Below are positions 10,965 through 21,740 of a DNA stretch of 64,000 nt, piece by piece; position 1 is the first letter of the stretch; the number at the start of each line of letters is the position of its first letter. The DNA is from Trametes villosa (taxonomy: Eukaryota > Basidiomycota > Agaricomycetes > Polyporales > Polyporaceae), in contig PUDQ02000003.1 of NCBI GenBank assembly GCA_002964805.2, positions 4,526,001 to 4,590,000 of the forward strand. The letters run 5' to 3'. A program made the translations under genes and the position numbers. The notes under the pieces are model-generated. The model did not search any database, was not told the DNA's origin, and saw nothing but the letters and a program-made list of their open reading frames with translations.

Positions 10965-11393
10965 ATGCAGTTCTCCACCTCTTCTTTCGCCGCCCTCGCT
11001 GCTGCGCTCGCGCTCGCGCTCGCCCCGCAGGCAGCGCGCGCCGGCCTCACCACCTTCAGCACCTTCACCTGCGGCGGGACCGTCGGGCCGGACGTCCCCT
11101 GCGACGGCACCTGCCACTCGTTCGTCGGGCAGCACTCCTTCAGCGTGCGTGCCCATTCTCTGCCAGCCCGTGACGTGGTACTCCGAGATGCTGACAGCTT
11201 CGGACTTAAACTCGGGATACAGGTCGACGTTGGGACGGGCGATCACTGTGTGACCGCGTTCATCGACGCGGGCTGCCCGAACGGCGGCGAGGGGTTCACG
11301 TTCCCTAACGAGGACACGAGCTGCCAGAGCGTGGACACCGGGACCGCCATCCGGTCGTTCATCTGCGCGCCGGGCAACATCTGCCTCGTCTGA
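10965..11393 (+). CDS. Small secreted eight-cysteine protein D
   Basis: 116 residues from exons 10965-11144 and 11223-11393, with a 78-bp phase-0 intron (GTGCGT...ACAG). The signal peptide begins MQFSTSSFAALAAALALALA and ends at about AARA. The mature part has cysteines in the family order: TCGG, PCDGTCH, HCVT, GCPNGG, SCQ, ICA, ICL. The earlier in-frame ATG (10884) would add a hydrophilic extension and is not used in the paralogs. Same architecture as copies A-C. Function unknown, likely secreted. Confidence 0.85.
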   Translation: MQFSTSSFAALAAALALALAPQAARAGLTTFSTFTCGGTVGPDVPCDGTCHSFVGQHSFSVRAHSLPARDVVLRDADSFGLKLGIQVDVGTGDHCVTAFIDAGCPNGGEGFTFPNEDTSCQSVDTGTAIRSFICAPGNICLV

Positions 11394-13965
11394 GCGGGCC
11401 CATGCGGCTTCTTGGGAATGTACGGTAGTGGAGGTGGCTTCCAGGTGCGTGCCATGTTTACTGTGGCGAGGGAGCCATCGGTTCTGATAGTGACCTCTCT
11501 AGGTTCCTCGGTAAATGGGAAGATAATATCTGACATATGAAATATGGTACTAGGCGGCTATGTAGGATTAGTGACGAGGAGACGAGCATGTATACGAAGA
11601 TGGTGAATGGGTCGATCGAGTTTCTCCTACTTATCACGAAATGCGTGCCGTTTTCTTGCTCGACGGGGAAAGTGATGCATGGCATCTCATATCTACTGAC
11701 CGAGAAATAACGCGGCGTGAATCGCCTCTCTCTTGCATTTCCCGGGCACATTTCAACGTGAGAAAAACCTCCACACAACTGATCTACGCTCGGAGCGCCT
11801 CCACGTGGCGCAGAATGCGCCGTGTACTAGAGTGAGAGGCTGTACGGCGAACACGTGGACTTTCTACCAAGAAATACGCGCGGTGTAGCTTGCGGAGTTT
11901 GGGACCCTGACGACAGGATTAAACTCATTGTTATTCAGAAAACTACGGGAGATCAGAGACAATGCGACTGCACAGTGCACAAAGCCGTGTTTGCACATGC
12001 GCAGTGGTGGTGGTGGAAAGTAAGAAGGCCTCCAGCGTTTAGCGCTTAGCGCGCGTTCCTCGCGCATTTGGTTGGACGCCTTGAAGCTAAGTAGAGCTAA
12101 GTTAAAGTATACACTCTTTTCTCAATCATCCCGCCAAGGCGATGGCCGTTCGAAACCCAACGTCGACACTAACGCTGCCCCCCCCCCCCCGAGAGGATGC
12201 CGCCATCCTCCATCCGGCCCCCACGCGCGTACGTGCTGCACAAGCAGCAGGCGCTCGTAAAGGGGAGCGCGCTCGACGTGATCGCGGCGAAGAACTTGCT
12301 CTCTCTAGGCTCTCTCTCCTCACACTATCTCTCTCTACGGCTGATTCGTGCTTGCAATGGCCGAGCCACACCACCTATTCTAGTGTATGAGGCAAGAAGC
12401 ATTCGTGTCCACATGGCTATCGGTTGAGCGACGCGTACTTAGTTGACGTCACCGTACACGACGCGAGCACACGACGTAACATACTTTCCTCCTCAGGCCT
12501 CAGCAGCTGGCGGTCAACTTCTCGGGGATGCGATCACAAGCTCGCAGCTTCTACACAATGCTCTTTCGCAGGACAGGGCGCCATTGTACGCAGTACGTTT
12601 CGACAGGCGCCACCGGCCAAGTGGAGGTACGGCGACTGGGAGGCGTCGACTCCGAGCTTCCAGCGCTCAGAACCTCCGCATGTACGGCAATCTCGTGGAT
12701 GCATAAGGGGCCGCATGTGCACCCGCGCTGTCAGGAGGAGCAATACGGCGCTGTATATGATGTGCGGCATCCGCCTCTGGAATTTCTGGGAGCACCCACG
12801 GGCTCGGAGCCGCCGGGTGAGGACCCCAATATAATCGTACACCTGAAAATCTTGGGTGCGTTCATCATGTCTCTCGATGACTTTCGTGTGCCAATGACGT
12901 ACTAGACATGCGCGCAGATATCACATTGGGTCTTCGCTGAACGTAGTCGGCGAGCTGTCACAACATCTGGCATAGAACTATCGGCTCCTAGGCCGCTAAG
13001 ACGCCAATCGGAGGCCGTCGACACCTGATCGGCGGTGAAAGCACTGCGTTCTCCACCATTCGTGTGTACCGAGAGTAACAAGACGTCGGCACGAAATCAT
13101 CCGACACTCCAACGCGCACGGAGTGGAAGTTCCCTGCATGCATCAGGTGCGCGTGAGTTTCCGAGCTGTCAGGAAGGTGAGCGTGGCGCTCTCGTTAACG
13201 CTCAACACACAAGTGAAGATCCTCGTTCAGAACTGACGTTCTCATCAGTGTCTATGCGGGCGCCTTAGGGACCCATGTTGAGTAGGTTGGGTCTCCATTC
13301 ATCCATCAATTTGGCACTCAGACGCTAACCTCAGCTCAGTCGTAGAATTACGCACATTTTCAACTCAGTGCACAGCGTGGGGTCATAGGATGCCCGTGGC
13401 GTGAAGAGAGACCCATGATCCATCACAGAAGACCCGCTGGACCGCCGGCAGGGTAAGAGGATTGGACGGCGAATGAGTCAGTGATGTGGAGTTTGCGTAA
13501 CTTCTCGTGCAAGGTGAACTTCCCTTTGCGCGTCCCGAATACCCCTCCACACACCGCGATAGCAACACTTCGGTGGTAGGTCCCAACAGTCGTAGAACTT
13601 GTCGGGCTTCACTGCACTAATATTCAATTAGCCATCCTCATCACAACCTGCCGACATTCGTCGATTCGCAACCGTGGTCGATGGTGGTAGGAGTACCTCG
13701 GCGATCCCACGAGAAGTACAATGACTGCTCCTTCCGACCTTACGTGCGTTCTCGCACATCATCCAGGGTTCTGTCCGGCTGTCAGCTATACTCCAAGCCT
13801 CGAACTCGAGCCTAGTTCTCCGACAGGTCACCCTCCCCCGGATTCACGACCTTCCATACAACCCCTAAGCAGGGAAGCCTGCCTACCACCGGTGGCGCGA
13901 GGCTCATGACTCTGGCCGAGCGCGTGGATATCACTGCTCACCGCGATGCACCCTTGGCTAGTGAG
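11394..13965. other. Large intergenic gap before P2Ox copy 2
   Basis: About 2.6 kb with no supported gene. It includes a poly-C run at about 12177-12190. Open frames between 12200 and 12900 are short, with no recognisable domain, signal peptide or coherent splicing. Confidence 0.45.
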
Positions 13966-13972
13966 TATAAAT
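13966..13972 (+). promoter_or_regulatory. TATA box of P2Ox copy 2
   Basis: TATAAAT lies about 90 bp before the ATG at 14056, matching the spacing at copy 1. Confidence 0.5.
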
Positions 13973-14055
13973 TGCCCTATACGCGTCGCCCTGTACCTCA
14001 CAAGGCGGGCAGGAACCCCAGCCTTTCTGCCCCAGTATCAGAACAGCACGCAGCC

Positions 14056-16804
14056 ATGTCTACCACCCCCAGCGACCCGTTCCACCACTTCGCACAGACG
14101 AGCTTCAGGAGCCAGACGGCGAAGAGGGCCACTGCGCACTCTCTTCCGCCACTCCCCGGTCCTGATCAGACCCCGCCCGTAAGTGTTTGCTTGTCGTCTT
14201 CATGCCTGTCCCGGTCACAGAACCTATAGCTGATCGCTGAAACAGGGCTTGGAGCTCAAGTACGATGTCGTTATTGTCGGTTCTGGTCCGATTGGCTCCA
14301 CCTACGCCCGCGAGCTCGTTGCCGCCGGCTACAATGTCGCCATGTTCGACATTGGAGAGATGTAGGTGAACCGCTGGTTGCCTAAGGATTGAGCATTGAT
14401 GTCATTGCAGCGACTCGGGCTTGAAAATTGGTTCCCACAAGAAGAACGTAAGTTAAGCGGCGCAATGATCGAACCTTCGGCCCTCTGACCTCGCGTTCGC
14501 AGACTGTCGAGTACCAGAAGAACATCGACAAATTCGTGAAGTACGTCTTGTGTCAGCTGGGATGACGCCCTTCCTTTACTTACACTTGTGCTGGTCGCTA
14601 GTGTTATCCAGGTGAGGCGTTCCTGAGCAGCACATACCGACTGGTTCACTCAATCGTGCACTACAGGGCCAACTTATGCCCGTGTCCGTTCCCGTGAACA
14701 CGATGGTAGTCGACACGCTCAGCCCGGCGTCTTGGCAAGCTTCGAACTTCTTCGTCCGTAACGGCGCGAACCCAGGCACGTTCGATAGAGTTCGCCCGCA
14801 CTGCCCACGCTTGCTCACCCCCTGAGTAGAGCAGGACCCGCTTCGTAACCTTAGCGGCCAGGCCGTCACGCGCGTCGTGGGCGGCATGTCTACTCACTGT
14901 AAGCGCCCCTTCTCTGGATCCTCTCTCTTCACAGGGCCCACTTGAGTTCTCCAGGGACATGCGCCACGCCGCGCTTCGAGAAGCTGCAGCGCCCGGTGCT
15001 CGACAAGGATGCGACCAAGGACGATGCGGAGTGGAACCGGCTCTACACCAAGGCCGAGGGGTACTTCAAGACGGGCACGGACCAGTTCAAGGAGTCGATC
15101 CGCCACAACCTCGTGCTCGGCAAGCTGCAGGCGGACTACAAGGGCACGCGCGAGTTCCAGCAGATCCCGCTCGCGGCGACGCGCCGCAGCGCGACGTTCG
15201 TCGAGTGGAGCTCGTCGCACACCGTGTTCGACCTGCAGAACCGGCCGAACACGGACGCGCCGAAGGAGCGCTTCAACCTGTTCCCCGCGGTCGCGTGCGA
15301 GCGCGTCGTGCGCAACGCGGGCAACTCGCAGATCGACGGCGTCGTGGTGCACGACCTCATCGGCGGCGGCCGCTTCGTCATCAAGGCGGACGTGTACGTC
15401 CTCACCGCGGGCGCGGTGCACAACGCCCAGGTACGCTACTCTGCTGGTCCAGCCAGTCCCCTGTGGCGCATGCAGTGCTCACCGTCGGTCGTCGCAGCTC
15501 CTCGCGAACTCTGGCTTTGGCCAGCTCGGGAAGCCGGACCCCGCTAAGCCGCCGAAGCTACTACCGTACCTCGGGACCCACATCACGGAGCAGACGCTCG
15601 TCTTCTGCCAGACGGTCATGAGCACGGAGCTCATCAACAGCGTCACGTCCGACATGACCATCGTCGGCAAGCCCGGCGACCCCGAGTACAGCGTCAACTT
15701 CACGCCTGGGGGCACGAACAACAAGCACGACGACTGGTGGAACCAGAAGGTGAAGGACCACATGATGAAGCACCAGGAGGACCCGCTCCCGATCCCGTTC
15801 GAGGACCCCGGTGAGTGTTATTAGGCTGGTGCCGCGTGTACTGTTGCTGACTGTTTGTGTCTTCTTTAGAGCCCCAGGTTACGACCCTGTTCCAGGCGAC
15901 CCACCCGTGGCACACCCAGGTGAGTCGCCTTCGCCTGTGTTGCGACTCTACTACGCGATTCTTACCGGTCTCCCCTAGATTCACCGCGACGCCTTCAGGT
16001 CAGACCTCCTCATTACTAGCCGTGCGTCGCTCACCGTCCCCATTCGTTTGCAGCTACGGCGCGGTGCAGCAGAGCATCGACTCGCGGCTCATCGTCGACT
16101 GGCGCTTCTTCGGGCGAACGGAGCCCAAGGAGGAGAACTGGCTCTGGTTCTCGGACAAGATCACGGACGCGTACAACATGCCGCAGCCGACGTTCGACTT
16201 CTGCTTCCCCGCGGGCTGCACGAGCTAGGAGGCTGAGCTTATGATGACGTGCGTCTCCCTTTCTGGTACTTCGCTGGTAGGGCAGGGCTAACCTGGCTGC
16301 GTGAAAAGCGACATGTGCGTCATGTCGGCGAAGATCGGTGGCTTGTGAGTCCTCCGCGGCCTCTCCCCCTGAGTAACGGTCTGCTCACACGAGATGATAC
16401 CAGCTTGCCCGGGTCGTACCCTCAATTCATGGAGCCAGGCCTCGTGCTCCACCTCGGCGTGAGTCGTCTTTGCAACCCGCCTTTCTACCACGTTCGGGCT
16501 CACGCATTGTTGCTAGGGAACGCACCGCATGGGCTTCGACGAGAAGGCCGACAAGTGCTGCGTTGACACCGACTCGCGCGTGTTCGGCTTCAAGAACCTC
16601 TTCCTCGGCGGGTGCGGGAACATCCCCACCGCGTACGCCGCGAACCGTGAGTTACATATCTCTTTCTTCGTCGATCCCCCGGAATATCGGACACTGACGT
16701 ATGCTCGCCTCTCAGCAACGCTCACCGCGATGTCGCTCGCCATCAAGAGCTGCGAGTACATCAAGAAGAACTTCAAGCCGAGCGAGTTCACCAAGAAGCA
16801 TTGA
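14056..16804 (+). CDS. p2ox: Pyranose 2-oxidase copy 2, full-length but with one in-frame TAG
   Basis: Sixteen exons: 14056-14178, 14246-14361, 14411-14447, 14503-14540, 14602-14611, 14667-14775, 14830-14898, 14955-15430, 15498-15810, 15870-15919, 15979-15998, 16054-16248, 16309-16344, 16404-16458, 16517-16646, 16716-16804. They sum to 1866 nt, or 622 codons, close to the 623 residues of Trametes P2Ox. Visible features are [10 protein letters not shown] (FAD binding), His167 in MSTHWTC (covalent FAD attachment in the family), LHLGGTHRMG (catalytic His about 547) and [10 protein letters not shown] (catalytic Asn about 592). Codon 512 is TAG (16226-16228), in PAGCTS-stop-EAE, where the family has PAGRTSKEAE. 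Everything downstream stays in frame. Intron 6 uses a GC donor (GCACGT); copy 1 has GTATGT there. The gene may be freshly inactivated, may be read through, or may carry a sequence error. Expected role: sugar oxidation and H2O2 supply for lignin decay. Confidence 0.85.
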
Positions 16805-17108
16805 TAGGCGGCCTGGCAATGAGCTTGTTCCATGTCAACCCGAATGCTCCTTCGAGTCGAAGCCTAAGTATCACGTCGAGCTATTTGTACGAGTTGTTCA
16901 GGTCCGTAGTTGTATGAGAGCATGCACAAAGTGTACGAATACGAGCCAAGTATCTACGACAACAGTCCCTCCCTCGAATTCACTTCGATGTTCTGAAAAG
17001 CAAGCTCCCCCGCTCTCCCCCGGGCCCCGGCGAGCACAAAGTAGGGCCCTCTGTGTGCCCCCACGTAAACCTGCCCTGCGTACTCCCATCAAAGTCTTAC
17101 CTGCCACC

Positions 17109-17192
17109 GCCCGCCTAGCTCAATCGGATAGAGCGTCAGACTCTTACTAGCGGGTGATCTGAAGGCTGCGAGTTCGACCCTCGCGGTGGGCT
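17109..17192 (+). tRNA. tRNA-Lys(CTT) with 10-nt intron
   Basis: Cloverleaf: acceptor GCCCGCC pairs with GGTGGGC, the D arm has GCTC/GAGC, the anticodon stem is TCAGA/TCTGA, and the T arm reads GCGAGTTCGACCCTCGC. Anticodon CTT is at 17143-17145. The intron CTAGCGGGTG (17147-17156) sits at the canonical position after base 37. A T-run downstream (about 17210) fits Pol III termination. Confidence 0.92.
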
Positions 17193-17206
17193 AACGGAAC
17201 ACTGGC

Positions 17207-17216
17207 AAACCTTTTT
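17207..17216 (+). terminator. Pol III terminator of tRNA-Lys
   Basis: A TTTTT run about 18 bp after the 3' end of the tRNA. The exact termination point is inferred. Confidence 0.6.
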
Positions 17217-17498
17217 CTCCCCGGCGTCTGAATCTTCAGCAGACTTGCCTAAAGCGGAGGCGTTGATCATGTGACTCCGTAGCCTCGTGTTACTGCGAGC
17301 GCCTAACGTCAAGGTGGCGAGGAGGCCGAGTGCTGCGACCATGATTCGGCTTGGTTCTCGACGGCGACCATCTACATCCTGGCAACGATTCGACCTTCAA
17401 TGTTACTGTTTTAACTGCTTGTCTGTGGTGTCCACAACTCAGCCCTATTGGCCCCGCGAGGACTACCGTGAAAGTCCCTGATTCTGCCATTTGCGACT

Positions 17499-19657
17499 AT
17501 GACTGCAGAACAACGCGGTATTGAGATGCCTCGGTATGACAAGTTGAAGTATCACAGGCACCTGAGAGGATGGTTTAGCTATGCATTTGCGAGGTACGTT
17601 ACTCACGTACACCTCTTCTACTCGAAATGACGAACCCACCGCACAAAGTGAGGTCTTCGTCATTGTCTCCTTGACGCTCTTTCTTCCAATATGTCTAGAA
17701 CAATTCGCCAGGTGCGTGCCAATACTACCTTGTAATTTCACAAGACGGCTAAAGTACAGACGGTGGCAGAGATAATGGGTATCTTCTCCCGGACAAGACG
17801 CAGCCATGTACCGCACCGGCCACTAGCCCGCCCTCGCCGGAGGTAGAGGACGCACGCTGTGTAGTCAAACTCGGCTGGTTGTGGATAGACAGCGCGAGCT
17901 TCAGGTACGCATATATGGACATCTGAGCCTTTGCGTTGCGCGGCTACTGAAGGACTTGCTGTAGTCTGTACGTCTATTCCATCTCGGTCGCACTTCAGGC
18001 TCTCACCGTCATCTCTATGGGCGGGATTGCCGACCATCGTAAGTATCAAATTCACGAAGTCTATCCGATGTACCATACTCACTTCCCCCAAGCTCCTCAC
18101 CGCAAGAAGCTCCTACTGGCCTTTGCTGCACTTGGTTCCATCTCGGCTATGCTGTTTCTCCTCATCTCGTCCTCGTCACCTGCATGGCCTCTAGTCGCCC
18201 TTCTCGCCATATGCGCGAACGTCGGCTTTGGCACATCTATAGTGGCGCTAAATGCATACATCCCGACTCTCGCTCAGGGCGCACAAGAAGTCGTCGAGGC
18301 GCGAGCCAACCTCGTTCGGGTTGCGCGGGCGCCATCGCGCGCCGCGGGGCCTCGCGCGTCGTTGGACGGCGATGCAGACACGCCAGAAGCACAGCAGCCT
18401 TTGCTCGCGGGGACAGAGGATGACGGCGACGCACATGCAAGCGCGCGTGAAGCGAAGGCAGAACACGACAAGATTCTATCCACGACTACTTCGCGCATCT
18501 CCTCACAAGGCATCGCGCTTGGGTATGCCGCAGGGATCGTCATGCTGCTCCTCGCGCTTATCCCTGTGCGGGCCTTGAAAGGCTCCACGGATTCTCTTCG
18601 CCTCGCCATCGGCCTCAGCGGAATCTGGTGGGCGCTGTTCTCGCTTCCCGCTGCTGCATGGCTCCCTGGGGCGTCCACTGTCGCTAAGGCAGCCGTCGCG
18701 CTGTCAGAGGACGGCGATACCAGCGAACTCACCCCGGAGCTGAGCGCGAGCGAGCAAGACTGGAGCATGACACGGGAAATTGGCCGGGCGTGGAAGCGGC
18801 TCGGACAGATGTTGCGGTGGCGGGAGATCAAGAAGCTCCGCAACACCTTCGTCTACCTCGCCGCGTGGTTCCTCCTCTCTGACGGTCAGTCCCCATCCCT
18901 CAATGCCCCCTCATCCGCCGTACTGATGGTGCGATGTAGGATTTACGACGATCACGTCGACCGCGCTCCTCTTCGGGAAGACGACGCTGCACATGCCGCC
19001 CTCCTCGCTGGTCCTCATCGGCGCACTCACACCCACGGCAGGCATCCTCGGCTCGCTCGTCTGGCCGATGGTCCAGCGCCGCGCAGGCTGGTCGAACCTG
19101 CGCGTGCTCGTCGTGCTCGTCGCAATGGCGTCCGCTATCCCTGCGTACGGATGCCTCGGATTCCTGCCGGTGTTCCAGAAGGGCAGCGTGAAGTTTGGCG
19201 GGCTGACGACGCCTGCGGAGATGTACGTCCTCGCGGTGTACTTTGTGAGTATCCTCGCGCCCTTCAAGTGGTATGCCGCAGTGTCTGATTAGTATTGGTG
19301 CGCAGGGGTCGGTGTACGGCGCCTTCCAGGGCTACGCGCGCGCGTTCTACGCCGAGTTCATCCCGCCCGGCGAAGAGGCGCGATGGTATGCGCTCTTCTC
19401 CATCACCGACAAGGTACGCCCCCCCTTCCCTTCCCTTCCCGAGCATCCTCGCGCTGACACTTCGGCGCATGATGCAGTCGAGCTCGTTCGTGGGCCCGCT
19501 CGTCGTGGGCCTGATCGCGGACACGACGGGCAACATCCGCTACGCGTTCTTCTTCCTCGTGCTCATGATCTGGGCCGCGGTGCCGGTGCTGATGGCCGTC
19601 GACGTCGAGCGCGGGCGGGAGGACGCGCAGCGGTATGCGGGGCGCGTGGCTCTGTGA
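17499..19657 (+). CDS. Atg22-like vacuolar transporter (MFS family)
   Basis: 583 residues from eight exons: 17499-17593, 17649-17711, 17770-17904, 17965-18038, 18093-18884, 18940-19244, 19306-19413, 19478-19657. The N terminus LRGWFSYAFASEVFVIVSLT with FLPICLEQFARDNGYL is the Atg22 signature. It is followed by MGGIADH, a central acidic loop of about 100 residues, and multiple membrane segments (for example GIALGYAAGIVMLLLALIP). The C-terminal block is GSVYGAFQGYARAFYAEFIP...SSFVGPLVVGLI. Atg22 proteins export amino acids from the fungal vacuole after autophagy. The four 5' exons are short and easily missed. The 54-bp intron at 18039-18092 is in frame without a stop, so retention is possible. 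Confidence 0.85.
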
Positions 19658-19851
19658 GGGCAGCCTTCGCCGTAGCGTTGGTGAGTTGTCTGATGTCCAC
19701 GGGTATGTGCTACGGTGCGGTTCGTTTGTATATATTTATCCTAGTATCCGCTATCTTGCTTTGTCTATACTATCATCCAGGTCACTTTTGCCAGATTCAT
19801 CGAGACGGACAAACAAGATGGACGTCCCAAGAGCGTCGGAACTATCGTGTA

Positions 19852-21579
19852 TCACCCCAAGCTGAACACACGTCTGAACACGGGTCGCTCGACCAACGAT
19901 GACAACTCTGACACAAACTGTGCGCCGTGCTCCTCCGCCCTGTCCAAGTCCCAATAATCGTCGAGAAACACCAGCTCTGCAAGCCGCGCCCCGGACGCCG
20001 CTCGCGCCTGGAGCACCAGCATCATTGTCGCCACAGTCGGATTGCCGCCGTGCGCATCTTCAGGTGCAAACGTGCCCCCAGCGCGCACGCAGCGCAGGCG
20101 CGGGACGCAGGTCGCACCGGCGGCGGCCAGCCCCTCCCACACGCCTTCCTCCCGCCGCGGTATTTCAGCACTCTCTACCACGAGCTCTTCTAGCTCCGCG
20201 AGGGCCTCGGATGCGAAGACGGCGCGCCAGGAGTCAGCGGGGGAGGCCTGCTCGCCGCGCACGGTGAGCTGCGTCACGCGTACCCCGGCGGCCTCCAGGA
20301 TGTTGAGCATGGCGCGCAGGTTGGTCGCAGAGGGCGGCTCGGCAGGATCGTCCCCGCCCCTCGAGCGCTCTGCGAAGATGCTGAGGTGAAACCGACGACC
20401 TCCGGACTGGGCTTCTAGGGAGTCCGTGCGGTCGAGCTCGTGCCCGGTGCTGAGAGTCACAGTGGCGGGACATGCGAAGACCGGGAGGACCATCGACGCG
20501 TTCGGCGGTAAGAGTTTCTCGATTGTGTGGGTGCCGTACTTGGAGATGACCCCAGCGAGCGTCGTCTCGGCGACGAACGGTGCGTGGATATGGGCGAGGA
20601 GCGTGGCTATCGCATCTGGGGCGGCATCCCGGATGGAGAGCTTGCGCAGACGGGAAAGGGTGGGGCTGGGCGCTGGCCCGCGGCCGGGGGCAGACCGCGA
20701 CGCTGTGACGTCGACGGCGGTGCCGGCAAGGACTAGCTCCTCGATGTCCGGAGAGCGTCGCAGCGTGTCGAGCAGCCGCATAGGGGTTATGTTGGGCCGG
20801 GGCCCGTACCCGACGAAGCGCAGTACCCGGAGGTTTGCTACGTCCCCCGGTGGGGCCAGCTCGCGAAGCCGGAGCTGTCCCAGGCGAGGGAACCGGCGGG
20901 GGTGCAGGCTAAGGGCATGGAAGTGGTCGAGATGTCCATGGTCCAGCGCGATCTCGAGCGCCGTCAACGCGGGGAGGTCGACGGCGAAGAAGGCGACCAG
21001 CGAGGACGCCCATTCCTGCGGGTTCGACTCGGCGGAGAGCCTGAAGGCGAGGGAGCGGAGCGAGTTCCTGTAGCTCGGATGGTGCGACGGCGATCGCGGC
21101 TGCTGCCCGGGAAACATCAATTGCCACTGCAGCGATGAGAGCTGCCATGGAAGCTGTTCCACGCTGTTGAAGATGATCTCCCTGAGCGTCCCCGCCGAGC
21201 GCGCAAGGAAGAAGAGAAGGTGCCCCACGGAGCGGCCGGCCGTGAAGATGCGCCAGAGCCCAGGGGAGGAGGTTACCCGGTGCCAGCGTGTGCAGACGAG
21301 CCTGAGGTTTGCCCATGTCAGAGTGTTTCGGTGGGATGGGTCGTCGAGGTAGATGGCACGGACGTGCTCGAACACCTCGAGCAGGAGGTCGTCGGGAAGA
21401 TGGTCGATGTGAACGGCGCGGCCCCGTGCAAGGGGGATGGAGGCTTCAAGCGATGTATAACCGAAGTTCTGCATGAGTGCAAGGGTGTCTGTTGACATTT
21501 GTGCGATGCCGCCTACGCCAGACATTGTGTTTGATAGATGAAAGCTTCGTAGAAAAGAAGGGAACTTGGTTTTGGCCAC
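19852..21579 (-). CDS. F-box protein 1
   Basis: Single-exon protein of up to 575 residues. The F-box lies near residues 58-110 (HIDHLPDDLLLEVFEHVR, then WANLRLVCTRWHRV...LWRIF), which normally binds Skp1 in an SCF ubiquitin ligase. The remainder is leucine-rich, suggesting irregular LRR-like substrate recognition. The start is uncertain: Met1 (21579), Met19 (21525) and Met28 are all in frame. It lies 161 bp downstream of SDR1 on the same strand. This family is much expanded in basidiomycetes, and the substrate cannot be predicted. Confidence 0.8.
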   Translation of the reverse strand: MAKTKFPSFLRSFHLSNTMSGVGGIAQMSTDTLALMQNFGYTSLEASIPLARGRAVHIDHLPDDLLLEVFEHVRAIYLDDPSHRNTLTWANLRLVCTRWHRVTSSPGLWRIFTAGRSVGHLLFFLARSAGTLREIIFNSVEQLPWQLSSLQWQLMFPGQQPRSPSHHPSYRNSLRSLAFRLSAESNPQEWASSLVAFFAVDLPALTALEIALDHGHLDHFHALSLHPRRFPRLGQLRLRELAPPGDVANLRVLRFVGYGPRPNITPMRLLDTLRRSPDIEELVLAGTAVDVTASRSAPGRGPAPSPTLSRLRKLSIRDAAPDAIATLLAHIHAPFVAETTLAGVISKYGTHTIEKLLPPNASMVLPVFACPATVTLSTGHELDRTDSLEAQSGGRRFHLSIFAERSRGGDDPAEPPSATNLRAMLNILEAAGVRVTQLTVRGEQASPADSWRAVFASEALAELEELVVESAEIPRREEGVWEGLAAAGATCVPRLRCVRAGGTFAPEDAHGGNPTVATMMLVLQARAASGARLAELVFLDDYWDLDRAEEHGAQFVSELSSLVERPVFRRVFSLG

Positions 21580-21740
21580 GTACGTTCAGGAAATAGAGTT
21601 TGACCACAGTACGTGCATAATACGTACACATGCCCATCGTAGAGCGCAGGCGGTGTAAGCTCAGACCTCAAATGGATGCAATAAAGTACACATTATGAGA
21701 GGGGTAGTAGTCTATAGAGAGTACGTGCGGATCCACAAGC

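Noticed and set aside
12177..12190. Poly-C run as a regulatory element
   Set aside because: An isolated homopolymer with no gene nearby. It may also be a sequencing-length artefact.
14959..15824. Long overlapping open frames within P2Ox exons 8-9
   Set aside because: Arg/Ala-rich shadow frames of a GC-rich exon; the P2Ox frame matches the family over its whole length.
17109..17192. tRNA-Lys next to P2Ox copy 2 as a suppressor of its Lys-to-TAG change
   Set aside because: The anticodon is plain CTT, which reads AAG. Nothing in the tRNA would decode UAG; adjacency is coincidence.
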